Below are positions 16,777 through 25,544 of a stretch of 53,617 bases of DNA, one piece after another. Source of the DNA: CBFDCQ01 sp965603355 (GTDB lineage: Bacteria; Hydrogenedentota; CAZGCA01; CBFDCQ01); contig CBFDCQ010000013.1 of NCBI GenBank assembly GCA_965603355.1, positions 1-53,617 on the forward strand, in the 5' to 3' direction. The number at the start of each line of letters is the position of its first letter. Position 1 is the first letter of the stretch. Below the pieces are notes generated by a model. The model ran no database searches. It had not been told where the DNA came from and saw nothing but the letters and a program-made list of their open reading frames with translations. The translations under genes and the position numbers were made by a program.

Positions 16777-17655
16777 ATGTTGTTGAGCATGACCGGTTTC
16801 GGAAGGGCCGACGTGAAGACGGATGAGGTGGCGGTGAGCGCTGAGGTCGCCGGTGTGAACGGGCGTTACCTGGACATTATCGTGAAGCTGCCTCCGGAGG
16901 CAGCCGCATTGGAGATTGGCCTGAAACGTCTTGTCAGAGCCAAGGTTAGTCGCGGCAGGGTGTCGGTCAGCGTCAGCGCGCAACGGCTGGGTACAGCCGC
17001 TTCAAGAGTGATGCTGGACGAGGACGCTGCAGAGCAGTACGTGGCAAGCAGCCTGGCTCTTGCAAAACGGCTTGGCTTGAAGAACGATCTGACCTTAACG
17101 TCCATCTTGAACCTGCCGGAAGTGGCCAGGGCGGAGGAGCAGCGCGAACCGGATGAGAAGGAGCGCGAGCCCATCGAGAAGGCCGTAATGCATGCTCTGG
17201 AGGAGTTTCAGTCAATGAGGCGCGCTGAGGGGGAAGCCCTGGAGCGGGATTTACTGGAGCGGGTAGAGGGCGTGCGGTCTGCGTTGGCGGAGGTGGACCA
17301 GCGCCTGCCGCAACTGAATCGCGAGTACATGGAGCGATTGCGCCAGAAGATGGCCGACATTGCCGCGGATCTGTCCGTGAAGGAGGAGAGAATCGCCATG
17401 GAAGTGGCGATAATGGCTGAAAGAGCGGATGTGACGGAAGAGGTGGTACGGTTCAAGAGCCACCTCGACCAGTTCGTCGGATTGATCGAAGGTGATGGTT
17501 CAATCGGTCGAAAGCTGGAGTTCCTTGTTCAGGAGATGAACCGCGAGGCGAACACGATCGGTGCCAAGAATCGTGACAGCAAGGTCGTGGAGCATGTCCT
17601 CGAAATCAAAGCTCAGCTCGAGAAGATAAGGGAGCAGGTGCAGAATATCGAGTAA
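16777..17655 (+). CDS. yicC: YicC/YloC-family endoribonuclease
   Basis: 292 residues, full family length. It begins MLLSMTGFGRA and has EVAGVNGRYLDI (a diverged form of the family motif, which usually reads V..N.R.LD). The C-terminal DUF1732 region includes GSIGRKLEFLVQEMNREANTIGAK, the most conserved stretch. Family members are Mn-dependent endoribonucleases that act on small RNAs; targets here are unknown. First gene after a perfect promoter, 64 bases before gmk, the usual neighbour. Confidence 0.93.
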   Translation: MLLSMTGFGRADVKTDEVAVSAEVAGVNGRYLDIIVKLPPEAAALEIGLKRLVRAKVSRGRVSVSVSAQRLGTAASRVMLDEDAAEQYVASSLALAKRLGLKNDLTLTSILNLPEVARAEEQREPDEKEREPIEKAVMHALEEFQSMRRAEGEALERDLLERVEGVRSALAEVDQRLPQLNREYMERLRQKMADIAADLSVKEERIAMEVAIMAERADVTEEVVRFKSHLDQFVGLIEGDGSIGRKLEFLVQEMNREANTIGAKNRDSKVVEHVLEIKAQLEKIREQVQNIE

Positions 17656-17719
17656 TAGACGGCGCATCCGGAAGAACAGGCGCGGGACGGGATTGCGAGA
17701 GCAGGAGGCGGAACAACTG

Positions 17720-18298
17720 GTGCCACGTAGGGGTCTCATCTTCATTCTGTCTGCACCTTCCGGGGCGGGCAAGACCACCGTGCTGAGGAAAGTGTTGGAG
17801 CGGCGACCGGAGCTCGTTTATTCGATATCAGCGACGACCAGACCGCCTCGGCCCGGCGAAGAGGAGGGAAAGGACTACTTTTTCACGTCGGCTGCCGAGT
17901 TCCGCAGAGGCGTAGAAGAGGGAGCGTTTGCGGAATGGGCGGAGGTGCACGGCCATTGCTACGGCACCCCTGAAGCCTGCGTCCAGGGGCAGACTAGCGC
18001 GGGCAAGGACCTGATCCTGGACATTGACGTGCAAGGAGCGATTCAGCTCAAGAAAAGGCATCCGGAAGCGGTACTGATATTTCTCCTGCCGCCGTCGTTC
18101 CAGGAGCTGGAGAGGAGGTTGCGAGGCAGAAAGACTGAATCGGATGAGGCCGTGCAAAAGCGGCTTGAGGTCGCCAAGAAGGAGCTATGCCTGCAGGATG
18201 CATACGATCATGTGATCGTGAACGACGAGCTCGAACGCGCCGCTGAGGATGTCGAGACGGTCATTGACCAAGAAAAGGCGCGTCGTCAAGGTACGTGA
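17720..18298 (+). CDS. gmk: Guanylate kinase
   Basis: 192 residues from GTG at 17720. ATP-dependent phosphorylation of GMP to GDP. P-loop SAPSGAGKTT lies near the N-terminus, with GMP-binding SISATTRPPRPGE and KDYFF, then LILDIDVQGA. An in-frame TTG at 17693 exists, but AGGAGG (17702-17707) lies upstream of the GTG and family members start about where the GTG puts it. The C-terminus is slightly shorter than usual. In the yicC-gmk-rpoZ-coaBC group. Confidence 0.94.
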   Translation: MPRRGLIFILSAPSGAGKTTVLRKVLERRPELVYSISATTRPPRPGEEEGKDYFFTSAAEFRRGVEEGAFAEWAEVHGHCYGTPEACVQGQTSAGKDLILDIDVQGAIQLKKRHPEAVLIFLLPPSFQELERRLRGRKTESDEAVQKRLEVAKKELCLQDAYDHVIVNDELERAAEDVETVIDQEKARRQGT

Positions 18299-18410
18299 CG
18301 CGAGTGGCGTCAGGTGTGTTGGGACTATGCTGGTACCTTTCCTCCGTCGAGGAAGGTGATGCGTAAGATAAGGTGCTGTTGACTTACGAGGCAGGAGGTG
18401 TTGTCTAATT

Positions 18411-18614
18411 ATGGCCAGAATTCCTAAGGATAAGCTTGATGAGAAGGTGGACAGTCGTTACCGACTTGTGCTTATTGCGGCAAGGCGGGCAAGACAGCTG
18501 GGCAAGGGAGCGAAACCTCTTGTGAAAACGGATGCAAGGAAGGCTTCCACTATCGCGCTCGAGGAGATACTTGCCGGGAAAGTGAGTTATGAAGACACGT
18601 CGAAGAAGAAATAA
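18411..18614 (+). CDS. rpoZ: RNA polymerase omega subunit
   Basis: 67 residues. The segment DSRYRLVLIAARRARQLG and the downstream KASTIALEEILAGKV match omega, which chaperones beta-prime into the polymerase. AGGAGG stands 12 bases before the ATG. In the preceding gap a bulged 9-bp hairpin (18335-18357) lies between gmk and rpoZ and may tune the transcript. The 3' end overlaps the start of coaBC by 26 bases. Confidence 0.9.
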   Translation: MARIPKDKLDEKVDSRYRLVLIAARRARQLGKGAKPLVKTDARKASTIALEEILAGKVSYEDTSKKK

Positions 18615-19812
18615 GCTCAAGGGCAAACAGATTGCCCTTGGCGTTACGGGAAGTATAGCAGCATACAAGGCGTGCGATCTCGCCAGAATGCTCATCAAAT
18701 CCGGCGCTGCTGTCACGCCGGTGATGACGGAAAACGCGACCCGGTTCGTCACGCCGCTGACGTTGTCAACTCTGTGCAGGAAACGCGTTATCGTCGGGAT
18801 GTTCGATACACCGGAAAGCTGGGACGTGGAACATGTTGGGCTTGCGAGGACGACTGACCTTCTCGTTGTGGCGCCTGCCACTGCGAACATCATCGGGAAA
18901 TTCGCCCAGGCGATAGCCGACGACTTCTTGACCACGTGCTTCCTTTCGACAGAGTCGCCGGTGCTGGTCGCTCCGGCGATGAACTGGGCGATGTACGAGA
19001 ACCCGGGTGTCCAGAGCAACATCCGGGTGTTGGAGTCGCGTGGTTGTCAGTTCGTTCATCCTGAAAAAGGCGAACTCGCGTGCGGTGAGATAGGCACCGG
19101 GCGGCTTGCTGAGCTGGATGTGATCGTTGATGCGGCGGTAAGGCTGGCGCAGCGTTCGACGGAGCTCTCAGGTAAGAAGGGGCTCATTACTGCAGGGCCG
19201 ACACGAGAGGCGATTGACGCGGTGCGATTCTTGTCGAACGGGTCCACGGGCAGGATGGGGTACGAACTTGCTGTGGCGGCAGCTCGGTGCGGCGCTCAAG
19301 TTACACTGGTGACCGGACCGACGCATCTGTCCCCGCCTGCGAATGTTGACGTGACCGGCGTTACGAGCGCCGAGGAGATGTACCGCGCCTGCAAGAAGCT
19401 GGCCCCCAAGATGGACTTCATTGTAGGAGCCGCTGCGGTGGCGGATTATGCGCCGGCGGCTGTTTCTGAAGGTAAGATCAAGAAAACCGGCGATGCGCTC
19501 ACCATTGAGTTCAAGCGCACCCCGGATATCATCGCCGAGATCGGAGCGAAGAAGAAAAAAGGTCAGGTTGTTGTGGGATTCGCCGCGGACACCAAGAACG
19601 CGGTCCGCAACGCGAAGAAGAAACTCCGTGAGAAGAACCTCGACCTGATCGTGGCCAACGACATCAATTCCCCTGAATCCGGGTTTGCCGCCGAGACAAA
19701 CAAAGCTACCTTAATCGACCGCGCGGGGAAGACCGTCCGCCTCCCGCTCTTATCGAAACGTGAAGTCGCCGACCGGGTTGTTGACAGGATTGTTGAACTA
19801 CTGAGCAAATGA
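18589..19812 (+). CDS. coaBC: Bifunctional PPC decarboxylase/PPC synthetase CoaBC
   Basis: 407 residues. The N-terminal flavoprotein CoaC half (about 12-190) decarboxylates 4'-phosphopantothenoylcysteine: catalytic His82 in DVEHVGLA, APAMNWAMYENP, and the flap Cys165 in ACGEIGTGRL. The C-terminal CoaB half (about 195-405) couples cysteine to phosphopantothenate: GKKGLITAGPTREAID, FLSNGSTGRMGYEL and VGFAADT. The start ATG lies inside rpoZ, a common arrangement for this pair. Needed for coenzyme A synthesis. Confidence 0.95.
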   Translation: MKTRRRRNKLKGKQIALGVTGSIAAYKACDLARMLIKSGAAVTPVMTENATRFVTPLTLSTLCRKRVIVGMFDTPESWDVEHVGLARTTDLLVVAPATANIIGKFAQAIADDFLTTCFLSTESPVLVAPAMNWAMYENPGVQSNIRVLESRGCQFVHPEKGELACGEIGTGRLAELDVIVDAAVRLAQRSTELSGKKGLITAGPTREAIDAVRFLSNGSTGRMGYELAVAAARCGAQVTLVTGPTHLSPPANVDVTGVTSAEEMYRACKKLAPKMDFIVGAAAVADYAPAAVSEGKIKKTGDALTIEFKRTPDIIAEIGAKKKKGQVVVGFAADTKNAVRNAKKKLREKNLDLIVANDINSPESGFAAETNKATLIDRAGKTVRLPLLSKREVADRVVDRIVELLSK

Positions 19813-19860
19813 AGCTGCTACGCTTCCGCTGACCTCCTGCCTGTCTTCTCAGTCATTCTT

Positions 19861-20481
19861 CTAGCGCAGAAAGGGGTTGTGGAGCTTCTCGCGGGCGACG
19901 GTGGTCTCAGGTCCGTGACCCGAGTACAGGACGGTATCGTCGCCCAAGGGTAGTATCCTCTCCTTGATGGACTTGATGAGCGTGCTGTGTGAGCCGCCGG
20001 GCAGGTCCGTCCTTCCGATGGAGCCGGCGAAAATGGTGTCGCCAACAAAAGCGACATCGTCCGTGTGCAACGTGACGCCTCCGGGCGAGTGACCGGGGGT
20101 CTCAAGCACGTGCAGTGTGATGCGTCCGATACGTATCTCGTCACCTTCCGCCATAAACGCGTCTGCGGGCGGGGAGTCGTCGACCTGGAGCCCGAACATC
20201 GATGCGAGCGTGCCAGTCTGCGGCAGCACGTCAGCCTCGGCTTGGTGTATCAACAACCGTGCGCCGGTGAACTGCTTGACCTTCTTGTTGCCTCCCACAT
20301 GATCGAAATGCGAGTGGGTGTTGATGATGTACTTGACGAGAAGTTGCTCTTCTTCGATGTAGTGCTGTAGTGAGGGTGAATAGTCGCCGGGATCTACTAT
20401 GACGGCCTCCCGCGTCTCGGGGCAGGATACAACATAGCAGTTCGTCTGTATGGCTCCAAGCACAAATTCTTTGATGATCAA
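19861..20481 (-). CDS. Metallo-beta-lactamase-fold hydrolase (glyoxalase II-like)
   Basis: 206 residues. The zinc motif THSHFDH (55-61), later ETPGHSPGG, GDTIFAGSIGRTDL and the last ligand in YSGHGPET place it among short glyoxalase II-like hydrolases, which lack the C-terminal helical domain of true GloB. A thioester or sulfur-metabolite substrate is likely but unproved. Start is TTG with GGAAGGG upstream; no ATG or GTG is better placed. A TTGACC/TATAAT promoter lies upstream. Convergent with coaBC. Confidence 0.85.
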   Translation of the reverse strand: MIIKEFVLGAIQTNCYVVSCPETREAVIVDPGDYSPSLQHYIEEEQLLVKYIINTHSHFDHVGGNKKVKQFTGARLLIHQAEADVLPQTGTLASMFGLQVDDSPPADAFMAEGDEIRIGRITLHVLETPGHSPGGVTLHTDDVAFVGDTIFAGSIGRTDLPGGSHSTLIKSIKERILPLGDDTVLYSGHGPETTVAREKLHNPFLR

Positions 20482-20549
20482 CTTGATTCCCTTCCAATGC
20501 TGCGCCGGTCAGATCCAAATGATTTCACGATTCGGGGAATGTTCCGCTA

Positions 20550-20577
20550 ATTATACCATTGGTTTCTCTCTGGTCAA
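20550..20577 (-). promoter_or_regulatory. Promoter for the metallo-beta-lactamase-fold gene
   Basis: On the minus strand TTGACC (20572-20577) and a perfect TATAAT (20550-20555) are 16 bases apart. Confidence 0.7.
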
Positions 20578-20617
20578 GAGAAAAACGGCCGGCAAGCCTC
20601 AGTATATCAGGTTGCTG

Positions 20618-20668
20618 GTAGGGGCGGGTCTAAGACCCGCCCGCGGCCGACACGGAGGTCGGCCCTCC
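20618..20668. repeat. Dispersed hairpin repeat, copy 2 (modules A and B)
   Basis: GTAGGGGCG at 20618-20626 leads into a 9-bp perfect inverted repeat (20622-20630 with 20634-20642). Module B at 20647-20668 is identical over 22 bases to 6824-6845. The hairpin arms differ from copy 1 yet remain fully paired, which points to a folded RNA or DNA rather than a conserved primary sequence. Confidence 0.7.
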
Positions 20669-20675
20669 CAAGGGC

Positions 20676-20764
20676 AGACGCCCCGCCGGTGTCTCATTGG
20701 TGGGGCAGACATTCCTGTCTGCCTTCGAAAGGAGACACACCTACCTCTTGAGACGCCCCGCTGG
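20676..20764. repeat. Further short repeats in the 20.6 kb spacer
   Basis: A 14-base direct repeat (AGACGCCCCGCCGG at 20676-20689 and AGACGCCCCGCTGG at 20751-20764, one mismatch) brackets an 8-bp perfect hairpin (20704-20711 with 20716-20723, loop TTCC). No coding frame is credible here. The rest of the gap up to 21015 shows no gene and no convincing promoter. Confidence 0.55.
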
Positions 20765-21015
20765 AACGTCTTGGATGACGGTTTCGTAAGCGGCCGCTGC
20801 GAGCAAGTACGATATTGTGTCTTGTGAGCGCGCTCCGCCTTCTGCACTATTCTCAGTTACACTTGGGGCATACTCGTAAGTCCGTCCTTACAATAGAGTC
20901 ATGTAATCATCATCTTGCCTCTTTTCGTCCGTTTGATTGGGCACCGAAATTGCTCATATTAGGGCGTGTGATAAGCGGATTGTGCGGAGGATAACTCCGC
21001 CTGTTCGGGTAGGAT

Positions 21016-21105
21016 CGTTGCTGAAAAAGGCAAAGCGCAGGTGACTGCGTGACGCAAAGCCATGGGGCTGTCCAGCGGGGCAGTCAGCCAGGCTGCCAGA
21101 GAACG
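21016..21105 (+). promoter_or_regulatory. Cyclic-di-GMP-I (GEMM-I) riboswitch
   Basis: The aptamer core is recognisable by eye: GGCAAAGC (21029-21036), a GCAG/CTGC hairpin capped by the GNRA tetraloop GTGA (21037-21048), the hallmark GACGCAAAGCC (21051-21061), a second stem (GGGGCT with AGTCAGCC), and the closing AGGCTGCC (21090-21097). Outer pairing is CGTT (21016-21019) with AACG (21102-21105). This is the GEMM-I class that binds c-di-GMP. No T-run follows, so control is more likely at translation. A 7-bp stem (21118-21124 with 21136-21142) lies between the aptamer and the ribosome-binding site AGAGGTG at 21151. Confidence 0.88.
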
Positions 21106-21164
21106 ATTCAGTCGCTGATTCTCCCGAACTTGGAAGGAGAATTCGAGAGAAGAGGTGACACCCG

Positions 21165-23786
21165 ATGAGAAAAGGTCTGTTACACGTCGATCTACAAGTG
21201 TGTCTGGTTGTCTGCGCGATTCTCGCCTTTACCTGTTCCGTTTCTGCCGAAACGTACGATGACAACGGACAGGTCGTAATGCAGTGGGTTGCGAATACCG
21301 ATCCCGACCTTGAGGGTTACAATCTGTACAAGGCGGCACAATCCGGCGGCCCCTATAATAAGATCAATACATCTCTGATCACTACAAATACCTATACAGA
21401 CACGGACACGGTCGATGGTACAACCTATTACTATGTGGTTACTGCTGTTGACCATGTTGGAAATGAAAGCGGTTATTCGCCCGAGAGCGAGGGCTGTTGC
21501 GTCGACATGACTGCGCCGACGGTTACGGCATCGCCTGCGGGCGGTCACTTCTTCGAGGCGCAGTCGGTAACGCTGAGCTTGTCGGAGCAGGGGACAATCC
21601 ACTTTACGACGGACGGCGCGACCCCGACGGAGTCGTCTCAGGCGTATAGCACAGCTTTGTCTCTCTCTGAAGATACGACACTGAAGCTCATCGGGATTGA
21701 TCTTGCTCAAAACGTGAGCAGTGTTCAAACGGAGGACTATACGTTTGCTCAGCCCGAAGACGATTCGGACGGCGACGGGATGCCTGACGTGTATGAGGTC
21801 GAGAACGGGCTCGATCCGCTGGACGACTCTGACGCCCAGCAGGACGCTGACGGAGACGGTTTCTCCAATCTCGACGAGTACCAGCAGGGCAGCGATCCGA
21901 ATGACATAGATGATTATCCAACTCCGCCTTCAGTTGTCGGCGAGGTGCTGAGACCGCACGCCGGTCAGGGCTTGACGGCGGACACTCTGCGGGTGCCTGT
22001 CGATACATCCGTGATGGTTGCCCTGGAGGACGAGGAGGGGATCGATCCGGCCAGCATAGACCTGACAATGAACGCAGAGGTGGTGGCGTACACCGTTCAC
22101 GAGGTGACGCCGGGCGATATGCGAAAGGTCTGGGTCATCTACGATTCGCTCGGGTCCTTCGCGTACGACGAGCAGGTGGATGTCACGGTCGAGGCAAGCG
22201 ACGTCAACGGGTACAGCATGACCCCATACGCGTACAGCTTCAAGATCGAGACGAGCGATGAACACGATGCGGCGCTGGCTGCTGCACCGGCGACCACCAC
22301 TGTTGTCGACGATCCAAGCACCGGTCTGACCACGATATACGGTGAGGAAGGTACCGAACTTGAAGGGTTGGCGATAACCTACCCGAACGACGAGACGGTT
22401 CCGCCGAGATTAGGACCTTCCAGCGAGATCGACCCGATGGCCGATTCAGCAACGCTCGACATTCTACTGAATATCGAGCCGACAAGCTACTACGAGACGC
22501 CGGTGACCGTGATAGCGCCGGTCTCGCAGGCGCTTGACATAAGCTTCGTCGCGATATACTACTTCAACCCGTCCGAGGGTTGGGTGCAAGCGGTTGAAGG
22601 TGACGGTTGGCTCGTGTCCGGCAGCCGCGTCGAGGACGCTGTGAACAAGCTTCTCGAGTTCCAGATAATGTACGCGGCACCGATACAGTTCCTTGACGAA
22701 TCGCCGCCGCTCGAGGAGTTCGCGCTGACGGTGAACGTTGTCGGGTCGGGTGCCGTGGACCAGGATCCTGCTGCACCGTACTATGATGGCGACACTGTGA
22801 CGCTGACCGCCGTGCCGGATTCGGGTTGGAGCTTCGTCGACTGGTCAGGTGACGCGACCGGCGGCATTAGCCCGACATCCGTCATTATGGGCGGCGACAA
22901 GACTGTCACAGCAACGTTTAAGGAGGAGGACAATACGCCGCCGACCGACCCGGTGATAGGAACGCCGGCGCAGATGGTCAACGCTGCGGCGTTCGCAGTT
23001 GTGCTCAGCACGCCGAGCACCGACGCGAACTTCAGCGGCTACCAGGTGCTGGGCGGTCAGTACGCCGACTGGACAAACACGCCAGAGACCGGACCGTTCC
23101 TGTTCACTCTCGCGCAGGATGCCGAGAATACCTTGAGCATTCGGGGGCAGGATACGTACGGCAACGTGAGTAATGCCGCGGCGGTGGTCATTACCGAGGA
23201 CTCCGTGCTGCCGACAGAACCGGTTATCGAGGTCGTGAGCGATGTAACTGACGCGGATAGCATGACCGTGACGGTTGTGACACCGAGCATGGACGATCAT
23301 TTCAGCAACTACCAGATCAGAGGCGGTCAGTATGCCGGTTGGACTAACACGGCCGAGACGGCAAGCTTCGAGTTCACCCTGTCGCAGGACGTTGAGAATA
23401 CGCTGCAGGTGCGGGGTATGGACGCTGCCGGGAACGCAAGTCCTTCCGCCGCTGTGCTGGTGGTTGAGGACTCCAGCGCTCCGACGCAGCCTGCACTGGC
23501 GGTCGCATCGCAGGCGGTCAATGCGGACGACTTCACGGTCGGGCTGACCACGCCTAGCGCGGACGCCAATTTCGAATGCTACCAGTTGCAGGGCGGACAG
23601 TACGGCGACTGGACGGATACGGGTGACACGGACAACTTCGTGTTCAACCTTACTCAAAACGCTGAGAACGTGCTGGAGGTGCGGGGTAAGGATACGCTCG
23701 GACACATAGGCCTGGCGTCATCCGTGACCATAACCGAGGATTCCGTGCCACCAACAGCACCGGGACAACCTCAACACGCATACTAA
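21165..23786 (+). CDS. Secreted multidomain repeat protein under riboswitch control
   Basis: 873 residues. Signal peptide (1-28, ending VSAE). Then a fibronectin type III-like domain (about 32-107), a chitobiase C-terminal-like beta domain (TIHFTTDGATPTESS, about 115-192), and a Ca-binding thrombospondin-3/dockerin-like stretch (DSDGDGMPD and DADGDGFSNLDE, about 197-246). A middle region has no clear match. An InlB-type repeat (LTVNVVGSGAV...WSFVDWSGDA, about 525-588) follows. Three roughly 90-residue repeats begin near 590, 683 and 773, each with Y-Q-[VIL]-x-G-G-Q-Y and a W-T-[ND]-T segment. No anchor or sorting motif is seen at the C-terminus. Probably an extracellular matrix or adhesion protein; the upstream riboswitch fits that. 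Confidence 0.85.
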   Translation: MRKGLLHVDLQVCLVVCAILAFTCSVSAETYDDNGQVVMQWVANTDPDLEGYNLYKAAQSGGPYNKINTSLITTNTYTDTDTVDGTTYYYVVTAVDHVGNESGYSPESEGCCVDMTAPTVTASPAGGHFFEAQSVTLSLSEQGTIHFTTDGATPTESSQAYSTALSLSEDTTLKLIGIDLAQNVSSVQTEDYTFAQPEDDSDGDGMPDVYEVENGLDPLDDSDAQQDADGDGFSNLDEYQQGSDPNDIDDYPTPPSVVGEVLRPHAGQGLTADTLRVPVDTSVMVALEDEEGIDPASIDLTMNAEVVAYTVHEVTPGDMRKVWVIYDSLGSFAYDEQVDVTVEASDVNGYSMTPYAYSFKIETSDEHDAALAAAPATTTVVDDPSTGLTTIYGEEGTELEGLAITYPNDETVPPRLGPSSEIDPMADSATLDILLNIEPTSYYETPVTVIAPVSQALDISFVAIYYFNPSEGWVQAVEGDGWLVSGSRVEDAVNKLLEFQIMYAAPIQFLDESPPLEEFALTVNVVGSGAVDQDPAAPYYDGDTVTLTAVPDSGWSFVDWSGDATGGISPTSVIMGGDKTVTATFKEEDNTPPTDPVIGTPAQMVNAAAFAVVLSTPSTDANFSGYQVLGGQYADWTNTPETGPFLFTLAQDAENTLSIRGQDTYGNVSNAAAVVITEDSVLPTEPVIEVVSDVTDADSMTVTVVTPSMDDHFSNYQIRGGQYAGWTNTAETASFEFTLSQDVENTLQVRGMDAAGNASPSAAVLVVEDSSAPTQPALAVASQAVNADDFTVGLTTPSADANFECYQLQGGQYGDWTDTGDTDNFVFNLTQNAENVLEVRGKDTLGHIGLASSVTITEDSVPPTAPGQPQHAY

Positions 23787-23793
23787 CAACGGA

Positions 23794-23834
23794 GCGCGCG
23801 ACGGTCATACCGTCTTTCCCCCAGCGTCGCGCGC
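23794..23834 (+). terminator. Nested hairpin after the repeat-protein gene
   Basis: A 10-bp inverted repeat (23794-23803 with 23825-23834) encloses and competes with a 6-bp hairpin GACGGT/ACCGTC (23800-23814) that is followed by TTT. Either may help end transcription. Confidence 0.4.
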
Positions 23835-23844
23835 GCCACGCTCA

Positions 23845-23882
23845 GGGCGGTGTTTCCCCTCGAACACGAGGAAACACCGCCC
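23845..23882 (+). terminator. Long terminator-like hairpin
   Basis: An 11-bp stem (23845-23855 with 23872-23882) continues through a CC bulge into CCTCG/CGAGG with an AACA loop. Only TTAATTCT follows, a weak T-run, so it may be a terminator or an mRNA-stabilising structure. Confidence 0.5.
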
Positions 23883-23975
23883 TTAATTCTAACCGGCTCC
23901 TTCGGTTCAATATCAAAACCGTCCTACTACATTTGGTGTTCATCGATCATGATGGAAACGTCTGCAAAATAGGAG

Positions 23976-24004
23976 TTGACGAAGCCGGCAAAACAGACTA
24001 CAAT
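23976..24004 (+). promoter_or_regulatory. Promoter for the PurF-like gene
   Basis: TTGACG (23976-23981) and TACAAT (23999-24004) are 17 bases apart, with a leader of about 90 bases. Confidence 0.7.
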
Positions 24005-24099
24005 GAATGGGAAGCGGCCTGGGCCATTCCAAAACTACCATGCGGATATTGATTGGGGAGGTTTCAGTTTAGCACAAGGTCTTGAGAGGTGTGACAGCT

Positions 24100-25506
24100 A
24101 TGGGCGGATTGTTTGGAGCTGTTTCTAAAGAGGACTGCGTTGCCGACCTGTTCTACGGGACGGATTATCATTCTCATCTCGGCACGTGTCGCGGCGGTCT
24201 TGCCGTAAGGAATGCCGAGGGGTTTACAAGACATATTCACGACATTACGAACGCTCAGTTCCGGTCGAAATTCGAGGATGATATCCCGGGAATGACCGGC
24301 AACAGCGGTATCGGTGTCATCAGCGACAACGAGTCCCAGCCGCTACTCATAGGATCGCATCTGGGGTTATACGCCATAGTGACGGTCGGCGTGATACAGA
24401 ATATCGACGAGCTCGCCAAGCGGGCGTTGGGAAGGCGAAAAGCGCACTTCTCGGAGATGAGCGGTGGCGGGATAAATCCGACGGAATTGGTCGCCTGTTT
24501 AATAGACCAGGAATCCACTTTCGAGAATGGAATTCGAAATGCGCAGGAGAGCATTGAGGGTTCCTGCTCGTTGTTGTTACTGACGGAGGAAGGGATATAC
24601 GTCGGACGGGATAGGCTGGGACGAACGCCTATCGCGATTGGCATGAAAGAGGGGGCCTATGCGGCGGCCTCGGAAACCTCGGCGTTCCCAAACCTAGATT
24701 ACGAAGTGGACAGGTATCTCGGACCGGGCGAGATAGTGCTTATGACGCCGGATGGTGTCGAACAGAAAAAACCTCCCGGCAACGAGATGCAGATATGCGG
24801 GTTTCTCTGGGTGTATTATGGTTTTCCCTCGTCAAGCTATGAAGGTATCAACGTGGAAGACGCGCGGAATAGATGCGGCGTAGCTCTCGCGCGTAAGGAT
24901 AATGTCTCGATAGATCTCGTGGCGGGAATACCTGATTCCGGAACCGCGCACGCGATAGGCTACGCGAACGAGGCGAGAATACCGTACAGGCGACCTTTTG
25001 TGAAATACACGCCGACGTGGCCGCGAAGTTTTATGCCGCAGGTTCAGGAAACGAGGGACCTCGTCGCGAAAATGAAATTGATCCCCATAAAGGAGCTCAT
25101 ACAGGGGGCGAAGCTGCTTTTCTGCGAGGATTCTATTGTCCGGGGCACTCAGTTAAAGGATGCTATTCAGAGGTTGTACGATTACGGGGCGCTGGAGGTG
25201 CACATGCGCCCGGCGTGTCCGCCGCTGGTGTACGGCTGCAAGTTCCTGAACTTCTCGCGGTCGAGATCCGAGCTGGATCTCGCGGCAAGAACTGCGATAA
25301 AGGAGCTGGAAGGAAGCGGCGACATGTTCCTCGACGAGTACGCAACGGTGGGAACGGAGAAGAACCGCGCCATGATCGACAGGATAAGGCAACGGTTGGC
25401 GTTGACCACTTTGAAATACCAGGAACTGGATGACCTCGTGCAGGCGATCGGACTGCCGAAAGAGAAACTCTGTACATACTGCTGGGATGGTGTGGAAGCG
25501 ACATGA
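24100..25506 (+). CDS. PurF-like amidophosphoribosyltransferase homologue, nucleophile Cys replaced by Gly
   Basis: 468 residues. An Ntn-type class II glutamine amidotransferase domain (1-230) precedes a PRTase domain with PRPP loop LLFCEDSIVRGTQ (about 340-352). Cysteines at MQIC, PACPPLVYGC and CTYC (458, 461) sit where Bacillus-type PurF binds a 4Fe-4S cluster. The N-terminus reads MGGLFGAVS, where PurF needs Cys directly after Met (MCGI...), so glutaminase activity should be lost. This MGG-type subfamily is known to me from other anaerobes, annotated as amidophosphoribosyltransferase; it may use free ammonia or have another role. ATG at 24100 follows GAGAGGTG. Confidence 0.8.
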   Translation: MGGLFGAVSKEDCVADLFYGTDYHSHLGTCRGGLAVRNAEGFTRHIHDITNAQFRSKFEDDIPGMTGNSGIGVISDNESQPLLIGSHLGLYAIVTVGVIQNIDELAKRALGRRKAHFSEMSGGGINPTELVACLIDQESTFENGIRNAQESIEGSCSLLLLTEEGIYVGRDRLGRTPIAIGMKEGAYAAASETSAFPNLDYEVDRYLGPGEIVLMTPDGVEQKKPPGNEMQICGFLWVYYGFPSSSYEGINVEDARNRCGVALARKDNVSIDLVAGIPDSGTAHAIGYANEARIPYRRPFVKYTPTWPRSFMPQVQETRDLVAKMKLIPIKELIQGAKLLFCEDSIVRGTQLKDAIQRLYDYGALEVHMRPACPPLVYGCKFLNFSRSRSELDLAARTAIKELEGSGDMFLDEYATVGTEKNRAMIDRIRQRLALTTLKYQELDDLVQAIGLPKEKLCTYCWDGVEAT

Positions 25507-25544
25507 GTCCAGGCACCGGGGGGCTTACTCCCGACGGCGAGGGT

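Noticed and set aside
20669..21015. Short direct and inverted repeats that might be a CRISPR remnant
   Set aside because: Only two imperfect copies of one unit, no regular spacers and no cas genes in the window.
22845..23705. 286-codon minus-strand frame antisense to the repeat protein
   Set aside because: A shadow of the tandem repeats on the other strand; it repeats with the same period and shows no domain.
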